64,000 bases of DNA from Lentinus brumalis. Taxonomy: Eukaryota; Basidiomycota; Agaricomycetes; Polyporales; Polyporaceae. Within the stretch, counting starts at the first letter, position 1, and each line of letters starts with the position of its first letter. Positions 47,015 through 59,093 of this stretch are shown here, in pieces. The translations under genes and the position numbers were made by a program. The stretch is from positions 310,001 through 374,000 of the forward strand of contig MARA01000029.1 in NCBI GenBank assembly GCA_001792895.1, written 5' to 3'. Under the pieces are notes generated by a model. That model had not been told where the DNA came from and ran no database searches. It saw nothing but the letters and a program-made list of their open reading frames with translations.

Positions 47015-48077
47015 GTGTGGCTCAGGAACAGGGTGATTGTGACTCGCCGGTTGCCGCAGCTGCGTCCGCTGCGTGCTGCGTGTCCTGGAAGACAAAGTAC
47101 AGGCCTGGTGAGCTACCCTCTTGCGATGCCGTGTCCACTGCAAGTCCACTTTTCGCGTTCTTGTCTAATCGCTCGCCCTCAAATTGCGATTGCGAACTGT
47201 AGGTAGAATTCGATGTCTTGTCTTTCGCTTGTCCCGCCTATCGCTTGAGCGCGTCCAAGCCAAAAACGGGTTGGAGGCGTGATTATAAGCGCAAGATGCT
47301 ACACCAGGGAACGTGTTGAGAGAGATAGTTCTGTGAGGATCACAGAAACACAGCAGAGGTGTAGCCGACTCGGATATATATCAAATGGACTTTCCCACGG
47401 CTTAATTTGGTAGACTAGACGCCAGCCGCGATATCGCTGGCGCCGCTATAACTCTTACAATCCTTCGGACTTGCTCCTCACTTCATGACGTTTGAGATGC
47501 CTCTCGTCTGACTTTTCTTGCATTCGCAATCATGAAACTGCTCTGCCTGTGAGTACTAGTTACAGAGACAAGCCAGCGTAAGTAGTCGAGGTTGCGTACG
47601 ACCTCACTGCTGCGGCATTGCTTGTTCTTTCGCGTTAAGTGAGTCCTATGACAGTCTTGAGGAGCTTCATACAGCTAATAATTGGTTTGTAGTAAGATAC
47701 ACGCTTTTAATAGTGTACTCAGGTGGCTGTCACTGCTCCGTTGCACTTTCAATGCTCTACAGACCCATGCAAATTGCGCTAGGAAAGGTTTGACCGTGAC
47801 GCTGCTTACTACTCAAGCGGAGTTGTGCGCCATGAGATAACAAGATTGAAATTGCAGTTGAACATGCGGTACTCCCCGTGGCATCTCCGTACTTCCTTGC
47901 TTTGTCCACTCCGACTGTAATCGACGCTAAATTCCGTCTCTTCCACTTCGACTCTGTTCAACATCTTCCTGCCTTGACCACACGAGACAAATTCAGGCCG
48001 TAAATACCAGCCTTGCGACGTACGCGATGGCACACGTAGTGTCCGTCCTAGCACGACTCACCGATTGTGTTCTCGAC
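47015..48077. other. Divergent intergenic region
   Basis: About 1 kb between the PARP/E2 start and an F-box relative on the other strand. TATATATC occurs at about 47372-47381, some 360 bp upstream of the PARP/E2 ATG. No gene is seen. Confidence 0.5.
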
Positions 48078-49531
48078 ATGCATAAGTTGTTCCCCGACAA
48101 TGACAGGTGAGCCACCGAATTCTCGTTCTTTGTACTGGTTCTCACCGGTCTGCAGGAGTCCGGAACCAGTTTCAAATCCAGTGTTTTCTGCCGAAGTCAC
48201 CGATATGATTATCGACTACCTACACAACTGCCCCTACATGCTCAAGCGGTGCTCTCTGGTATGCCGGGATTGGACCGCATCCAGCCGCTACCACCTCTTC
48301 TACACCATCTCTTTCTCATCCGAGAGGGCCGCGTTCAACGATGTCCTCGCGTTCATTGCCTCCGCCACGGACATCCACCCATACATAAGGTCATCACTTT
48401 GTCCGACTACCGAGGCATCAGCTTGAAGGACGTCCGGGCAGTCCTGGAGCCTCTCACCAGCCTCAATTCTGTCACGCTAGACCGACTGCACATCTCCAAA
48501 CCTCAATGGCGCGAACCCGTACTCGAACCCGCCCTCCACGCCCTCGCCACCCTGCGCATCTCCTCGTGCAACGTTGTGGAAATCGACACCTCCCTTCTGC
48601 TGCGCCTCCTTGGCCTGTTCTCGGAGATCACGACCCTCCACCTCGCGCACGCGATGTCTAGCTACTCCATGCGCTTTCACGACTTCGGCTCGTCCCTCAA
48701 CAAGTTCCCGTTGCACTTACGCGTCAGCAACCTGGAGCTCCGCCCACTCCCAATCCAAGTCCTCGATATGTTGTTCCATCGCGACTACCTCCCGCATCGC
48801 TGGGCTTCGCTGCACACGCTCTGCATCGACGGAGGCTGCCGGTCATGGGAGCATGTCAGGAAGATCGGCGAGTTTCTTGCTGTGGTCGGGCCTCAGCTTC
48901 GCGAGGTCGCCCTGCGACTGACGGACAAGCTCGTCGCGCCTCGGGCGGACCTGCAAGCCGCGAACGGACCGCCTCCCGCTGCGGCAACGACGAGTGAGTA
49001 CTCCTACAAGCGTCCACGAGTGTGCTGATCTGTGGCCCTTCCCAGACACCATAAGCGAGAAGTGGCGAGCCTTGCGCCTCGACAAGTGCACCAAGATCGA
49101 GGTCTTCAAGATCTCCGTAGGCCACGTCGACTACTTCGCGCGAGGCGACAGCAGGACTGTCTTCCGTGCGACCGTCGATCTCCTCACGCACCTCCCATCC
49201 ACCGTCAAGCAAGTGCGCATCGGCTTCTCCCCAGATCGGTTCTCCTTGCCCGACAACCGGTTCGAGCAGTACAAGGACTTCCTCATGGGATTGGACTGGC
49301 AGGCGCTCGACAAACACGATGGCCGCGCCCAAGTTCAAGACGCTGACGGTCGTGCTGGACGTGGGGCTCGTCAGGGAGAGGTTCAACGTCGAGCAATGTC
49401 AGGAGCTGTTAAAGTGCGCGACACACGCGCTTCCGGGATTGGACTCCCGCGAGATGCTGAAATTCGACTTCACGGAGAGAAAATGGTGGGGTGAGTGTAA
49501 TTTGGCTCTATCCCCCTCATTCTACTATTGA
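48078..49531 (+). pseudogene. F-box / leucine-rich-repeat-like gene with two frame breaks
   Basis: Exon 1 48078-48106, intron 48107-48155, then an F-box like VTDMIIDYLHNCPYMLKRCS with LVCRDW. Near 48390 a 1 bp loss (AGGTCATCAC) shifts the frame; ITLSDYRGISLKDVRAVLEP continues in the next. The shared late intron is 48994-49045. A second break near 49315 (GACAAACACGATGG) separates LDWQALDK from AAPKFKTLTVVLDV. It is the third member of the family at 37.5 and 39.5 kb and has the same exon 1 structure as the 39.5 kb copy. Two lesions make it a likely pseudogene. The 3' end is uncertain; a GTGAGT near 49491 could begin another intron. Confidence 0.75.
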
Positions 49532-50451
49532 CACGCAGTACTTGCAGTGCAACAGCTCTGGGACTAGTTCGCTTGGAGGTGTACGAGGGAGGTGCCCGTA
49601 TAGTCCGCCATATATTCCTGCTCAAAAATAGCAGTATACGCCGATGGATGAAAGGAGCCTTGGTTGTTGAGCACACACCATAGATTGTTACGCACAGTGA
49701 GGAAGTCGAACCACATCAATTACACACAGAAGTAACACACGACGTATTTCGATGACCGCACAGCCAAACACAGGTAAGTATACGGTATACGGCATCACAT
49801 GCGGACATAGTACTGGAGACCCACACCAAGCGGCACCCTCGGGTAACCACCCACTCGCCTCTCGCCTCGGGCCCCAGTCCACACAGGTATGCAAGTGGGT
49901 ATAATGGATATACGAGCCCAAGGCCAGCGCCGCGCTGTATGTATGTACCGAAGGTCGTATCGGGTACACGACTGGCGGCGAACGCACGATATAGATACGG
50001 CGGCAGGTATACGTATACGCAAACAGGGAGACGACGCTGTCGTTCGAGGCCCCGCGCGGGGAAGGGAAGAGGGATCGCACAACGGACGAGACAATACGCG
50101 GGGCCGGGGGCACAAGGCCCGGAATGTACTTCGGGGCACATGGGGTTCTGAGACAGGAGACTCGAGCCAGACACGGAAGGGAGAACTATCAGTGACACTA
50201 GAGACATCGCAAGGGCACAAGGAGTCGGGAAAGAGGATCGTAAAGGGATATGGTAGTGGTAGGATAATATTGAAAAGGGATGAGAAATGACAGTAATCAC
50301 ACAATGAAAAGACGAGTCGGAGCAGGGCGTCACTCCGGCGATCAATATCGCGGAGAAACGACACTGCCCGTACCAATACAAGATCCTACAACCAACGGAG
50401 ACAGAAGAAACGAGAGGACGAGATCGAGACCGGGAGTTCTAGGGTGACAAA
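49532..50451. other. Convergent 3' region without a recognised gene
   Basis: The long minus-strand open frames here (up to 221 codons) have no recognised domain, and lie downstream of a gene on the same strand. They are best read as 3' UTR or chance frames. Confidence 0.45.
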
Positions 50452-51956
50452 CTACTCCGCGGTACCGACGTACGCATCGTCCTCGCCGTACTCCGTTGGT
50501 GCAAGGCTCTTTCGCTTGGTGGGAGCGGCGTATGTAGCCTCAGGGAAGGCAGGGATGGCAGGAGAGGCAGCGTGGTCAGGGGAATAAAGGGTACGCATGC
50601 CGGTGCCGTTGTAGTTCGCGGCGGGGGTGGGAACGGCAGGAGCACCAGGAGAAGTCGCACCCATGGCACGGCGTTCAGCATAGGCCCGAAGCATGTCGTC
50701 AGGCGACATCACGTTCGCGGGCATGGGCTGCATGGGCATCGCGCCCATGATTGGAGACGTCGGGGTCTGATGAGTCGGGCTCGGAGGCATGGGGCCTGGA
50801 ACAGCAATTCACCACCCTCGAACTCGCCGTTGCGCATCACTGGACCGTAAAAATTAGCAGATTGGTGATCTCAAGAAGCAAGATTACGTACTGCTCAGTG
50901 CTGGCATCATTTCGTCGATACTTGGGCGAGCGTTGGCTTCCTGGCCAGTCATACGGGCACGGATGTCCTCGGCAGTCAGGCTGAGAGGGCCAGCGGTCTG
51001 GATGGGCGACAGAATGGGCGATGCATTGCTCGAGCTCTCGGTCGAGTACTGGCGCTCAGGCAGAGGAGGGACGTAGCCGTTATGGAAGCTGCGCGACTGA
51101 CGGGCGCGGCGGCTTTCAACCGAGGGACGAGGGTCGGCAGCGAAGGAGACGCGGGAGACCCGGTTCTCAAAGGCGGAGGTGCGTAAACCAGGGCGAAGCT
51201 GAGACATCTGCGGAGCGTCAGCCGGGCTGTCCTGGTCCATGACACCGCGCGCGCCGATGCCGGCCTGACCACCTTCGACAGCGACGGTGGACATGGGGCG
51301 GATGCCGCCGAACGAAAACGAAGACGAACGATTGCCCGGGATAGCCATGCTGTTGCGGATAGCAGCGTTCGCACCCGCCGGGGTGATCGACTTCCAGTCG
51401 GTAGATATGGTCGACATGCGCTTGTCGACCACCTGGCTGAACCGCTTGCGCTTCTCCTTGCCCTTCTGGCGATTGATGCGGATGTACGCCGCGGAAACGA
51501 GAGCGATGGCGATCAGGAGGGGAATGATGACCGCCGCAGCGACGGCACCCTTGGAGAGGCCATGCTTTTCGGTGACGGTGTTGTTCACCTGTTCAACGGC
51601 ACCGGCGACAGCAGAGCTGGAGTGATCCGTGCCCGAGTAGGTGGCAGAGAAAAGAGGGCCTGCGGGCGTGGTCACCATGAACAGAGGCTGTCCGGATGGA
51701 ACGATGGTGAATTCCAGGTTGATGGGAGAGGTGTAGTTCCACCAGCCGGCCTTGAGGGTCGCGTTGTAGCTGCCGGCCTTGTAGTTGACGCTCTCCCATT
51801 CGTGCAAAACGGGTTTGGCGACACTGGGAGCGTAGAGGTAAAGGTCGACGGCGTCGGTGTCGAGGCAACTGGTGTCCCAGGTGACTGTGACTGGCTCGCT
51901 GACGTCGACGCTCTGGCCCTTGGCAGGGCTCTTGTACAGACCGCCGGTCGCGCATT
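50452..51956 (-). CDS. Single-pass membrane protein with Kre9/KNH-like outer domain (5' end incomplete)
   Basis: Exons 51956-50892 and 50795-50452 (intron 50796-50891) are clear. The first exon, expected to carry a signal peptide, was not resolved. A hydrophobic LLSCISAFAVVAA at about 52150-52190 is a candidate, but its phase does not join cleanly. The outer part (GLYKSPAKGQSVDVSEPVTV, then LDTDAVDLYLY and Asn-linked sites NAT, NYT, NNT) looks like the Ig-like Kre9/KNH N-terminal domain of fungal surface proteins. One transmembrane segment follows (AVAAAVIIPLLIAIALVSAAY) with a basic stop-transfer RQKGKEKRKR. Then comes a Ser/Arg- and Pro-rich cytoplasmic tail of about 200 residues. It probably sits in the plasma membrane near the cell wall; a sensor or adaptor role is possible but only inferred. 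Confidence 0.75.
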
Positions 51957-54332
51957 CTATGATGCAGGTTAGCGATGCGTGCATACGAGATGACGTGTGG
52001 CATTGGCAGGAGAGCCGTGTTCATGCTGGGCGATGCTGTTCTGCGTGCGCGAAGTGCCCCAGGCGGAACGCCCGCCACGTCCTGCCTTGTCACAGGCGGG
52101 GTATGCTCATGCCATATCTTGTGACAAGTCTCTGTCCTCCCATTCACATGGCGGCGACGACGGCGAACGCGCTTATGCAGGACAACAAGGTGCGACGAAT
52201 CACTCAATGCACATAATCAATCACTGTGGGTTCGATCGTACGCGGTGTTGCATCGTTCGCCCAGCGCGAAACTTCCCAGTCGCTCAGATGTTAGGGAGTA
52301 TTGACGGTACGCTTGGAAGTAGAACTCCGGTCGTGCGCTACATTGCCCAACGACCACTTCCAATACCACTTCTCTGAGAGCCAGTGGTTGTGGCAATGAT
52401 CCCAGCATAGAAAAAGGTCTGGGGAGCGATGCACACATATATACAACGTCGGTGTACTGATGCGACAAGGCCGCATCCGCGCGACCAGCCCAACACCAGG
52501 TGTTAGACAGTCGAACAGCGGGGTATCATGCGCCTCGAGAGTGTTCCGAAGGCGCACCTCTGTGTTCTACGAGTCTATCGCCGTTCGGTGGGACGTCCTG
52601 CCTACTCGCAAGCAAGACAAGGGCTTGAACGATCCTGAGCAGCAGCGGGCCCGCGACCCTGAAATGCCCCATGCCCCTTCCTTCACCCGATTGCGATAGT
52701 TTCTTGACTGCACCCCAAAGAAGATCTGCACAGATGTGGGATAGCTGCTCACCATCACGCTTGGTAGTACGTTGGTGCCCGACGGCGCTGTGGCCGATAC
52801 GAATGGTCTTGAATCCGTTCTTCATGGTGACGTTAAATGAGTGTGCGGTTTGAAAGAGGGGAAGGAGGAGGGAAGGAAGAGCTCGACGGCGAGGACGACG
52901 ACGCGAGGAGAGCGAGCACGACGACGACGACGATGGCGGGGACGAAGAGGCCAGGAGGCTGGGGACGCCGTTGTTCCCTCAAGTTAGCCGCCCGTTGACA
53001 GCTCGGATCAACTCATATTAGAACCCTTGGCGTTTTCGTTGTTACCTTTTACTGATCTTGTAACGAATGTCTGTTACAAGCTGCCTCCGTTCCTACGCAA
53101 CACCGAGTTACTTTACTGACAGTGACTATCACACGCTACTTATTACTTTGACTGTATCGGCTGACAGCGATGATACCTCCGGACTCGGAGGGGACTGGTA
53201 GCCTGGAGCTTGCGCTCGAGTCTAAGTATCGCGTATGGCAGAATTGAACTGCTTGGGATGGAGTGAGGAGGAATGGAACACTTCTCCCTGTGGTACATAT
53301 CAGGAAGGGGACTCGCGGCTGCCTACCTTACCGTGATCTTTCCTGGGCAGACGACTGACGAGTCTACTGAGCCGTGTGGGCAAGACAACCCGACAACAGC
53401 TTACCGTAGAAGGCGACCGCACTGGAGAAATGAGAGGGTCGTATAAATGAAGTTAGCACTTAAGTAGACCTGATTTTGGAAGAAGGCACACTCTAGCTTG
53501 ACACGGTGAAGTTTGCGGAGGCGGTGCCCACGCAGGGATACCTTGCAGCGATAGCGTGAGTCAGAGTATGCACCTGTATGCACCTAGAAACAGCCGACGA
53601 AACCTCTGAGCCGAGCACTCTCCAGTTCTTCTCCATTCTATTCCCGGCTCTCTCAATGCCAATGCCCTCCGTATCGGATCCCTCGAATTTCGAGCAACTG
53701 CGAAGTGTCGTAAATGAGGCGTCAGAAGAGCGGCAGTCATCGTCGAGATGCCCACATAGAACATCATACAGATCCCTGTCCTGAACCTATAAACTACTAT
53801 ACACCAGTAGAGACCGGTACGCCCGGTTGAACCCAGCGCGCCCGCCCAGCATTCGCTGAGCAGAATAGTCTGATGTGCCCCCGGGACGATGATAATTCAG
53901 GGCTTATGCGCTCCGCCAAAAAAAAAAACATCATACAGATGTCACGGTCGAAGGAGGTGTGAGGTTGCGGGTTTGAGGACCGACGGTCACGTTCCGATCC
54001 TGGGTGATTTAGGCGTATTGGGAAGCGTGAAGGTGTGCTTGAGGCTTCCAGAAGAAGTGTACATGAAACGAGTCAAGGCATGCGAGGGGGATCGAAAGAG
54101 AGGCGAGGAAACGAAGGCGACAGAGGCGCGCGTAGGCCGTACGCCAAAGGTGACGATGAGTCGGCGTGACTGGAGGGTAACGAGATCCGCGAAAAAGCCT
54201 TGCTCAAGCTCGACTCGGATACGATTAGGCCTCACGGCATGCCCAGTTGGGCTGCGCCGTCGGGCCGCCACTTGGGCGCCGACATGGTTTCGAGAAGTCA
54301 CGGATGTCGGCACGATACACATCGTGGCAACG
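51957..54332. other. Long stretch with no firm gene
   Basis: It contains the unresolved 5' end of the membrane protein gene (to about 52.2 kb), GAC-rich low-complexity DNA near 52885-52935, and a ten-base A run at about 53922. Frames up to 149 codons at 53889-54338 overlap on both strands and show no domain. No gene was called. Confidence 0.45.
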
Positions 54333-56563
54333 CTATAGATCAAGGAGGGCGGAGATCAGTGGAGTAAAGGCGAGATGTGTCCAGACATGCCACGTACATG
54401 CATGTCCACAGTCGTCGAGGCTGCGCTTGAGCTCCTGAATCCAGGACCACCGTGCGATGCTCTTCCTGTCGTGCGGATAACGTTTCTCGTACGCATCGAC
54501 ATAGCTGTTCATAGCTTCTATGAGTTTTGGGGACAGGAGACCCGCGTGTTCCCCGTGCTCGCAGAGTGCGTCGAAGACGCTGTCTATCTTGCGCGTAGTT
54601 TCGTCTGCCGGTTCCCGTGAAGTGAAGAGGAGTTCTGAGAGCCCATCCAGCGCACGCATAGCTTCAGCTCGCGCAGCTTGGGTCTCCGAATCATGGGAAT
54701 GGCAGTCCGAAGATCCAGGAGGAGCGACACAGTGGATGATACATCGAAGATGGTCGAGGGCCAACGGGGCGCTTGAGTCGTCAAGGGCCGTCGCATCTAG
54801 TCCCTGAAGTACTACGGGCAAGCACGCCGAGGCAACTGCGAAGCAGACAGCGTGCAATCAGCCGGAAGTACTCGTTGATCGAAACGGCAAACGCACCGTA
54901 GTGGCGAACATCATGACCAAGATCCATTCGAGCGACACGTTCCATGAGCACCGAAAGCCGACGTTCTCTGTACAGCAACTCTGCGATGGGTTTGGCACTG
55001 GGTGTCGCGCCATGACGCTCGCAGAGGCGCATGATACTAGCGATGTCCGCACAGACCAAGCGTGACCGCGGCGCGTCCGACTGAATATGCTGGCTGTATG
55101 GACGGAGGTAGCCATAGGCGGTCTCCAGCGACGCTGGTACATCTTCACCGGAGACTGTCAGGAAGGATATGACGGCGGCGCTCCACATGCACGGATGCAC
55201 CGACCACATCGGCACAGCGTGGTCGTCCGCTCCCCAATGCGCGATGTTGGCGAGCTGGATTTTATCGAAGCACGTTCTCATGGCATTGAGAGTAAGCTCC
55301 GTGGTGCAGACAGCGGCATGGTGTAGGTAATTGATGTCCATAGCAGTGGTGTATGCCGTCGCTACCATGTCGCCGTCTAGCTCCCGGGCTGTATCGGGTC
55401 GCGAGAGGAGGGAGAATTCCGCCCAGCGCCACTTTGATGCGGTGACGCTGTCGTCCAGGTGCAGGAGCTTCCACACGCTGTACATCCGAGGATGCTCGCG
55501 CTGAAACCTTTCCGCCTCAAATGAAAATAGTGGCAGGGAGTAGGTGTAACGGCCAAGGATCCAAGACGAAAGTCGGAGTCGACAGAGGTACAGCATCTTT
55601 CTCAGCGGTTGAGTGCGCTCGAAGAGTGCGCGCGACGGTGGGGAGACGTACGCGCAATGCGAAGTAACGCTGGGAAGGATGATGGTGCATAGGGAGAAGA
55701 TGGCCAGCAGCCCAACGAGGACACTCCCAACAATCGCCACCGTGCGGTTGAGGTGCCATAGGAGAACGAGCAGCCCGCCAAAGAAGAGCGCGGAGGCTAT
55801 TTGTAGGAGCACGGGGAGAATACTGACAATCTCCTTCACGTGCGACCGCTCTAGACTCTTGAGTCGGAGCTGGCGAAGACGGGCCACCTGTCGGGATGTG
55901 CCTGAGAGGCCCGAGTTGTACTCGTGCAGCCACTGCTTCACCATTATGCCGACAGACGCGGCGGACAGGCTGAAGATGAGGCTCGAGAACCAGAGCACGT
56001 TGAGCCAGACGGCCCAACTTGAGGCGGTAGGAGGAGCGGGATCGCTGTAGACGAAGGCAGGCTGCGTGGAGTTGACGAAGGGAGGATTCACGGAGAAGCC
56101 GCTGAGCTGAGCTGAGATCCTTTCGAGAGCGACGATGACGGGATCGGTCGTAGCAACAGGCGTGAGGGTTTGATACGACTGGACGTTGAAGGCAGTGAGG
56201 ATTGCCGAGAACAGTCCCGCCTGTAGATTCAAAGGGCTAGTCAGGAGCAGATCCCGGGCAATTTCGCCACAAGACACTGGACAGAAATACTCACGTAGAC
56301 GAGCAGTGTGTCAATTTCCTTGTTCCAGCGGTCGATCATCTCGTCGCTGTAGGTCTTCACGATAATCGCTGTCTCTGCCCAGGCCTCCGCGCGTTGCGCA
56401 TCAGTGAAAAACGACTTCCTGGTTTCCCAGTATTGCTGTGTACGTGTTCCGATAAGTATAAGTACCTGTTGCAGTATTGAAGGTGACTGCTGCTCACTTT
56501 CAAATGTTCAGCGGTCTGCCACTTCGGGAGCTCTCGGTCGTCCTCTTGGTCTGCATTTTCCAT
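54333..56563 (-). CDS. DUF6535 multi-pass membrane protein
   Basis: Exons 56563-56498, 56414-56295, 56220-54897 and 54835-54333 give 670 aa. It opens with MENADQEDDRELPKWQTAEH, then WNKEIDTLLVYAGLFSAILT, the signature of DUF6535, a domain found in Agaricomycete proteins. Four hydrophobic segments follow: AGLFSAILTAFNV, WAVWLNVLWFSSLIFSLSAA, LPVLLQIASALFFGGLLVLL and VAIVGSVLVGLLAIFSLCTI. A soluble C-terminal region of about 430 residues completes it. The 61 nt last intron (54836-54896, GTGCGT...CGCAG) joins two frames that otherwise look broken. An upstream exon (ATG at 56710, MKSTTEAEAEDP) may add about 30 residues. Function is not known for the family. Confidence 0.85.
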
Positions 56564-56809
56564 GGGTTCCTAGTCCCAGTGTCTGAGTCAGTAGTGTCGG
56601 TGACCGGTCAGAGAAATCACCCGAACGTGTTTCCTAAGGTCCGCATCTTCTTCCACGTCTACGGGCGACGCGCAAGGATCCTCAGCTTCTGCTTCAGTTG
56701 TGCTCTTCATACTGGAAGAAATTGCACGGAACTGTAGCCGTGTGACTACCCGACAGAGGAGAAGGAAACTCACTGGGAGGTTGAGCAGTTGGCAGTACTA
56801 GTGAACAGC

Positions 56810-56836
56810 AAGTACGGTAAGTACGGTAAGTACGGC
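56810..56836 (+). repeat. 9-bp tandem repeat
   Basis: Three copies of AAGTACGGT (last base of the third differs). Confidence 0.85.
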
Positions 56837-56937
56837 CCGGGTAAGTGAAGTGGCTTATGGTAAGTCTTCAAGTCAGTAAGTTATTGATTCAATGATCATG
56901 TAAGTAGCACGCTCACAGCGACGCTCAGCACAACTCA

Positions 56938-56982
<45 letters not shown>
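56938..56982 (+). repeat. Hexanucleotide tandem repeat
   Basis: Seven uninterrupted copies of CACGAC plus a part copy; likely length-variable between strains. Confidence 0.95.
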
Positions 56983-57674
56983 GATCACTCCAACATTCAA
57001 TCACTTTGCTTGCTTTCCCTCTGTATCCAGAAGGTCTCAAGTACATCTGGGACGGAGTCTTTGAACTTGATTACAACGTACTTTCACGACATGTCGCTTG
57101 CCTCGGCAGATATCTGAAGAGCTACAGCGGAGCTGTTGATAGCAGGCGGAGATGCTGAGCATGCAGATGGTGATGGGGATCAGGTGAGTACGCACTCAGA
57201 CTCAGGACGACTCACTCGCGCGCAGTAGGAACGGCCAAAAGTTCGCTCCTTCGGACTGTAGACTCAGCAGTATTCATGGATGCTCGGTCGGGCACGTGTA
57301 ATGGTTCATACACAATCGCTGAGCTCGGGGTAGTCCCACTCATGCGTGTCATGGTCTTGGAGATACACGAAGTATGGACCGAACCTGTATGTGCAAGTCT
57401 TCAATCTAAATTCGAATACCAAGTTACTCTCCGGGGGATCGTTTGGTGCAGTATCGCGTGATCAAGGAGTGATAGGCTCGGAGTCTTGGGCTGATAGATG
57501 GTTGTGGAAAACGAAAAGGAGGGCGTGGCCATGTCCGTAAGTTCGTCGAGCTCTTTGACGAGACGCCGTATTGACTGACCTCCCCGCTGTTCCGGCCTTA
57601 GAATGCTGGCCTGAGAGTCATTCGACGTCCAGTACACTGCAATTAGCGACCTCCCTCCGTACGGATAATCTCTG

Positions 57675-59093
57675 CTACATAGTCTGAGTCTGAGGCGGCT
57701 CCGGCTGCTCGTGTACACTATCCACGGCTCCGTCGGCGGAGTGGTCCTGGCCCTGATCCGCCGTGTCTTGCAAAACGACCCTGGACTTCAGAAGCACCGC
57801 TCTACGAATCTCCAGGTCTCCACGCTTCCCGTCCCTCTCCACCGATCTCTCCGCAACCAGTCCCAGCTGTGTGGTCCCAAGTACGCGAGCACTGCTCTCC
57901 CCTGCTCCCTGCTCTGCCTCCATCCACAACGCATCGAAGGGTTCTCCAGGCTGAGCCGCAAGCAAAGCGAAATCCCTGGAAACAACGCGCTCCCCTGTCG
58001 TGGCGTAAAAGTTGAGGGCAAGGGTCACGATTTCGCCGAGTTCGTTCTCAAATTCGGCAGACACTATCTGTGTGATGCTGTCCCTCGTCCCTGTGGCACC
58101 TGCAACAAGGAGTATGTCCGCAACGACGCCGGATAGGTTTGAGATGAGGGATGGTGCGTAGTCGATATTGGAGACAAGTCTCTTCAGGTGCGCGCGTCCC
58201 AGTGATCTCCATCTCCCCGCGACTGACTGAGGTTCTACTGTATGTCAACGATGTGCAGTGACTGCTCAGGACGTACGATACGTACCTCGATCCCGGATTG
58301 CCCAATACACGCTCTCGATGGTGGTCGTGTCGTTCGTACCGCTGGGATCCCAGCTGTTCGCGACTCGCCGCGCGTACGTGGTCAACCCCGCTTGCAAGGC
58401 TACCTGCACGAAGACGGACTGCTCTGGATGAGTCGAGTCGCCGACGATGTCGAGCAGGTTGGATCCGAGCCAGGATGACTGCTCGAGTCGAGTCCTTGCC
58501 TCTACCGCCGCGGTGGCGTCCTCCCGAGGGACGTCCGAATGGAACTCTGGAGCGTCAGAGAGGGTAGCTGCAGCTTGGAAGATCTGGCCGTTGAGGGGTT
58601 CGACGATGCGCACGACCTCGCTGTCTGCCACCTCATCCAGCTTGGTGACGTACGCCTGCGCATCCTGCAGTTCCTTCGAACGCGCCTCGAGCAGTGCCTC
58701 CAAGTCGCGCTGTTTCTTCTCCGCTCGCGCCATGGCTCGCTCAAAATTGACTGCGCGCTGCGTCGCGTCTATATCGACCATCCCAAGGCGTGCCTGGAGC
58801 TTGATGGTTTCCTCCACGACACGGTCGTACTCCGCCTTGTCTACTCTGCCTCCCAACTCATCTACATGTCTCTTCTTCCAGACCTCAGCGGATTGCTGCG
58901 CCTCCCTGCTTTGTCTCCTCGTCATCTCCAGCTCAATGACCCGCTCGTCAAGGTTCCGCTTTAGCCTCTTGAGCTCTCCCTCCCACAGTCCTCTCGTGAG
59001 TCTCTTGACTATGCGGTTGGATCGTAGAGCGAGCCACATGAAGGCGATTTTGAGCCGGTCGAACGGTAGGAAGAAGTAGTGGAGGATATCCAT
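57675..59093 (-). CDS. Coiled-coil protein of pair G
   Basis: Exons 59093-58286 and 58234-57675 give 455 aa. The acceptor is the second of two AGs (CAGTAG), because only it yields the conserved EPQSVAGRW. The N-terminus MDILHYFFLPFDRLKIAFMW is strongly hydrophobic and aromatic and likely binds membrane. Coiled coil from about residue 35 to 165. Signatures: YVTKLDEVADSEVVR, LNGQIFQAAA, TGERVVSRDFALLA, VLGTTQLGLV and VLLKSRVVL. The C-terminus is longer and more acidic than in the others (about 35 extra residues). It stands 447 bp from its divergent Hsp70. This pair lies 20 kb from the main array, which shows that the unit moves or persists as a pair. Confidence 0.92.

Larger units (their letters stand above)
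56564..57674. other. Gene-free stretch with simple repeats
   Basis: Holds two tandem repeats (listed separately), a possible 5' exon of the DUF6535 gene at 56620-56710, and nothing else recognised. A frame with YVQVFNLN at about 57388 faintly recalls Hsp70 exon 11 but is too short to call. Confidence 0.5.

Noticed and set aside
49716..50381. A 221-codon minus-strand frame with hydrophobic stretches
   Set aside because: No splice structure, low-complexity Ser/Cys/Leu composition, overlaps other open frames, and sits in the 3' region of the membrane protein gene.
53889..54338. Overlapping frames of 149 and 118 codons on opposite strands
   Set aside because: Neither has a recognised domain, and the region adjoins the 3' end of the DUF6535 gene; chance frames in GC-rich DNA.
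54781..54897. Apparent frameshift in the DUF6535 gene
   Set aside because: A 61 nt intron with donor GTGCGT and acceptor CGCAG joins the two frames in correct phase, so the gene is not broken.
57276..57470. Possible Hsp70 exon 11 fragment (YVQVFNLN)
   Set aside because: Only about eight residues resemble it and neighbouring exons are absent; too weak.
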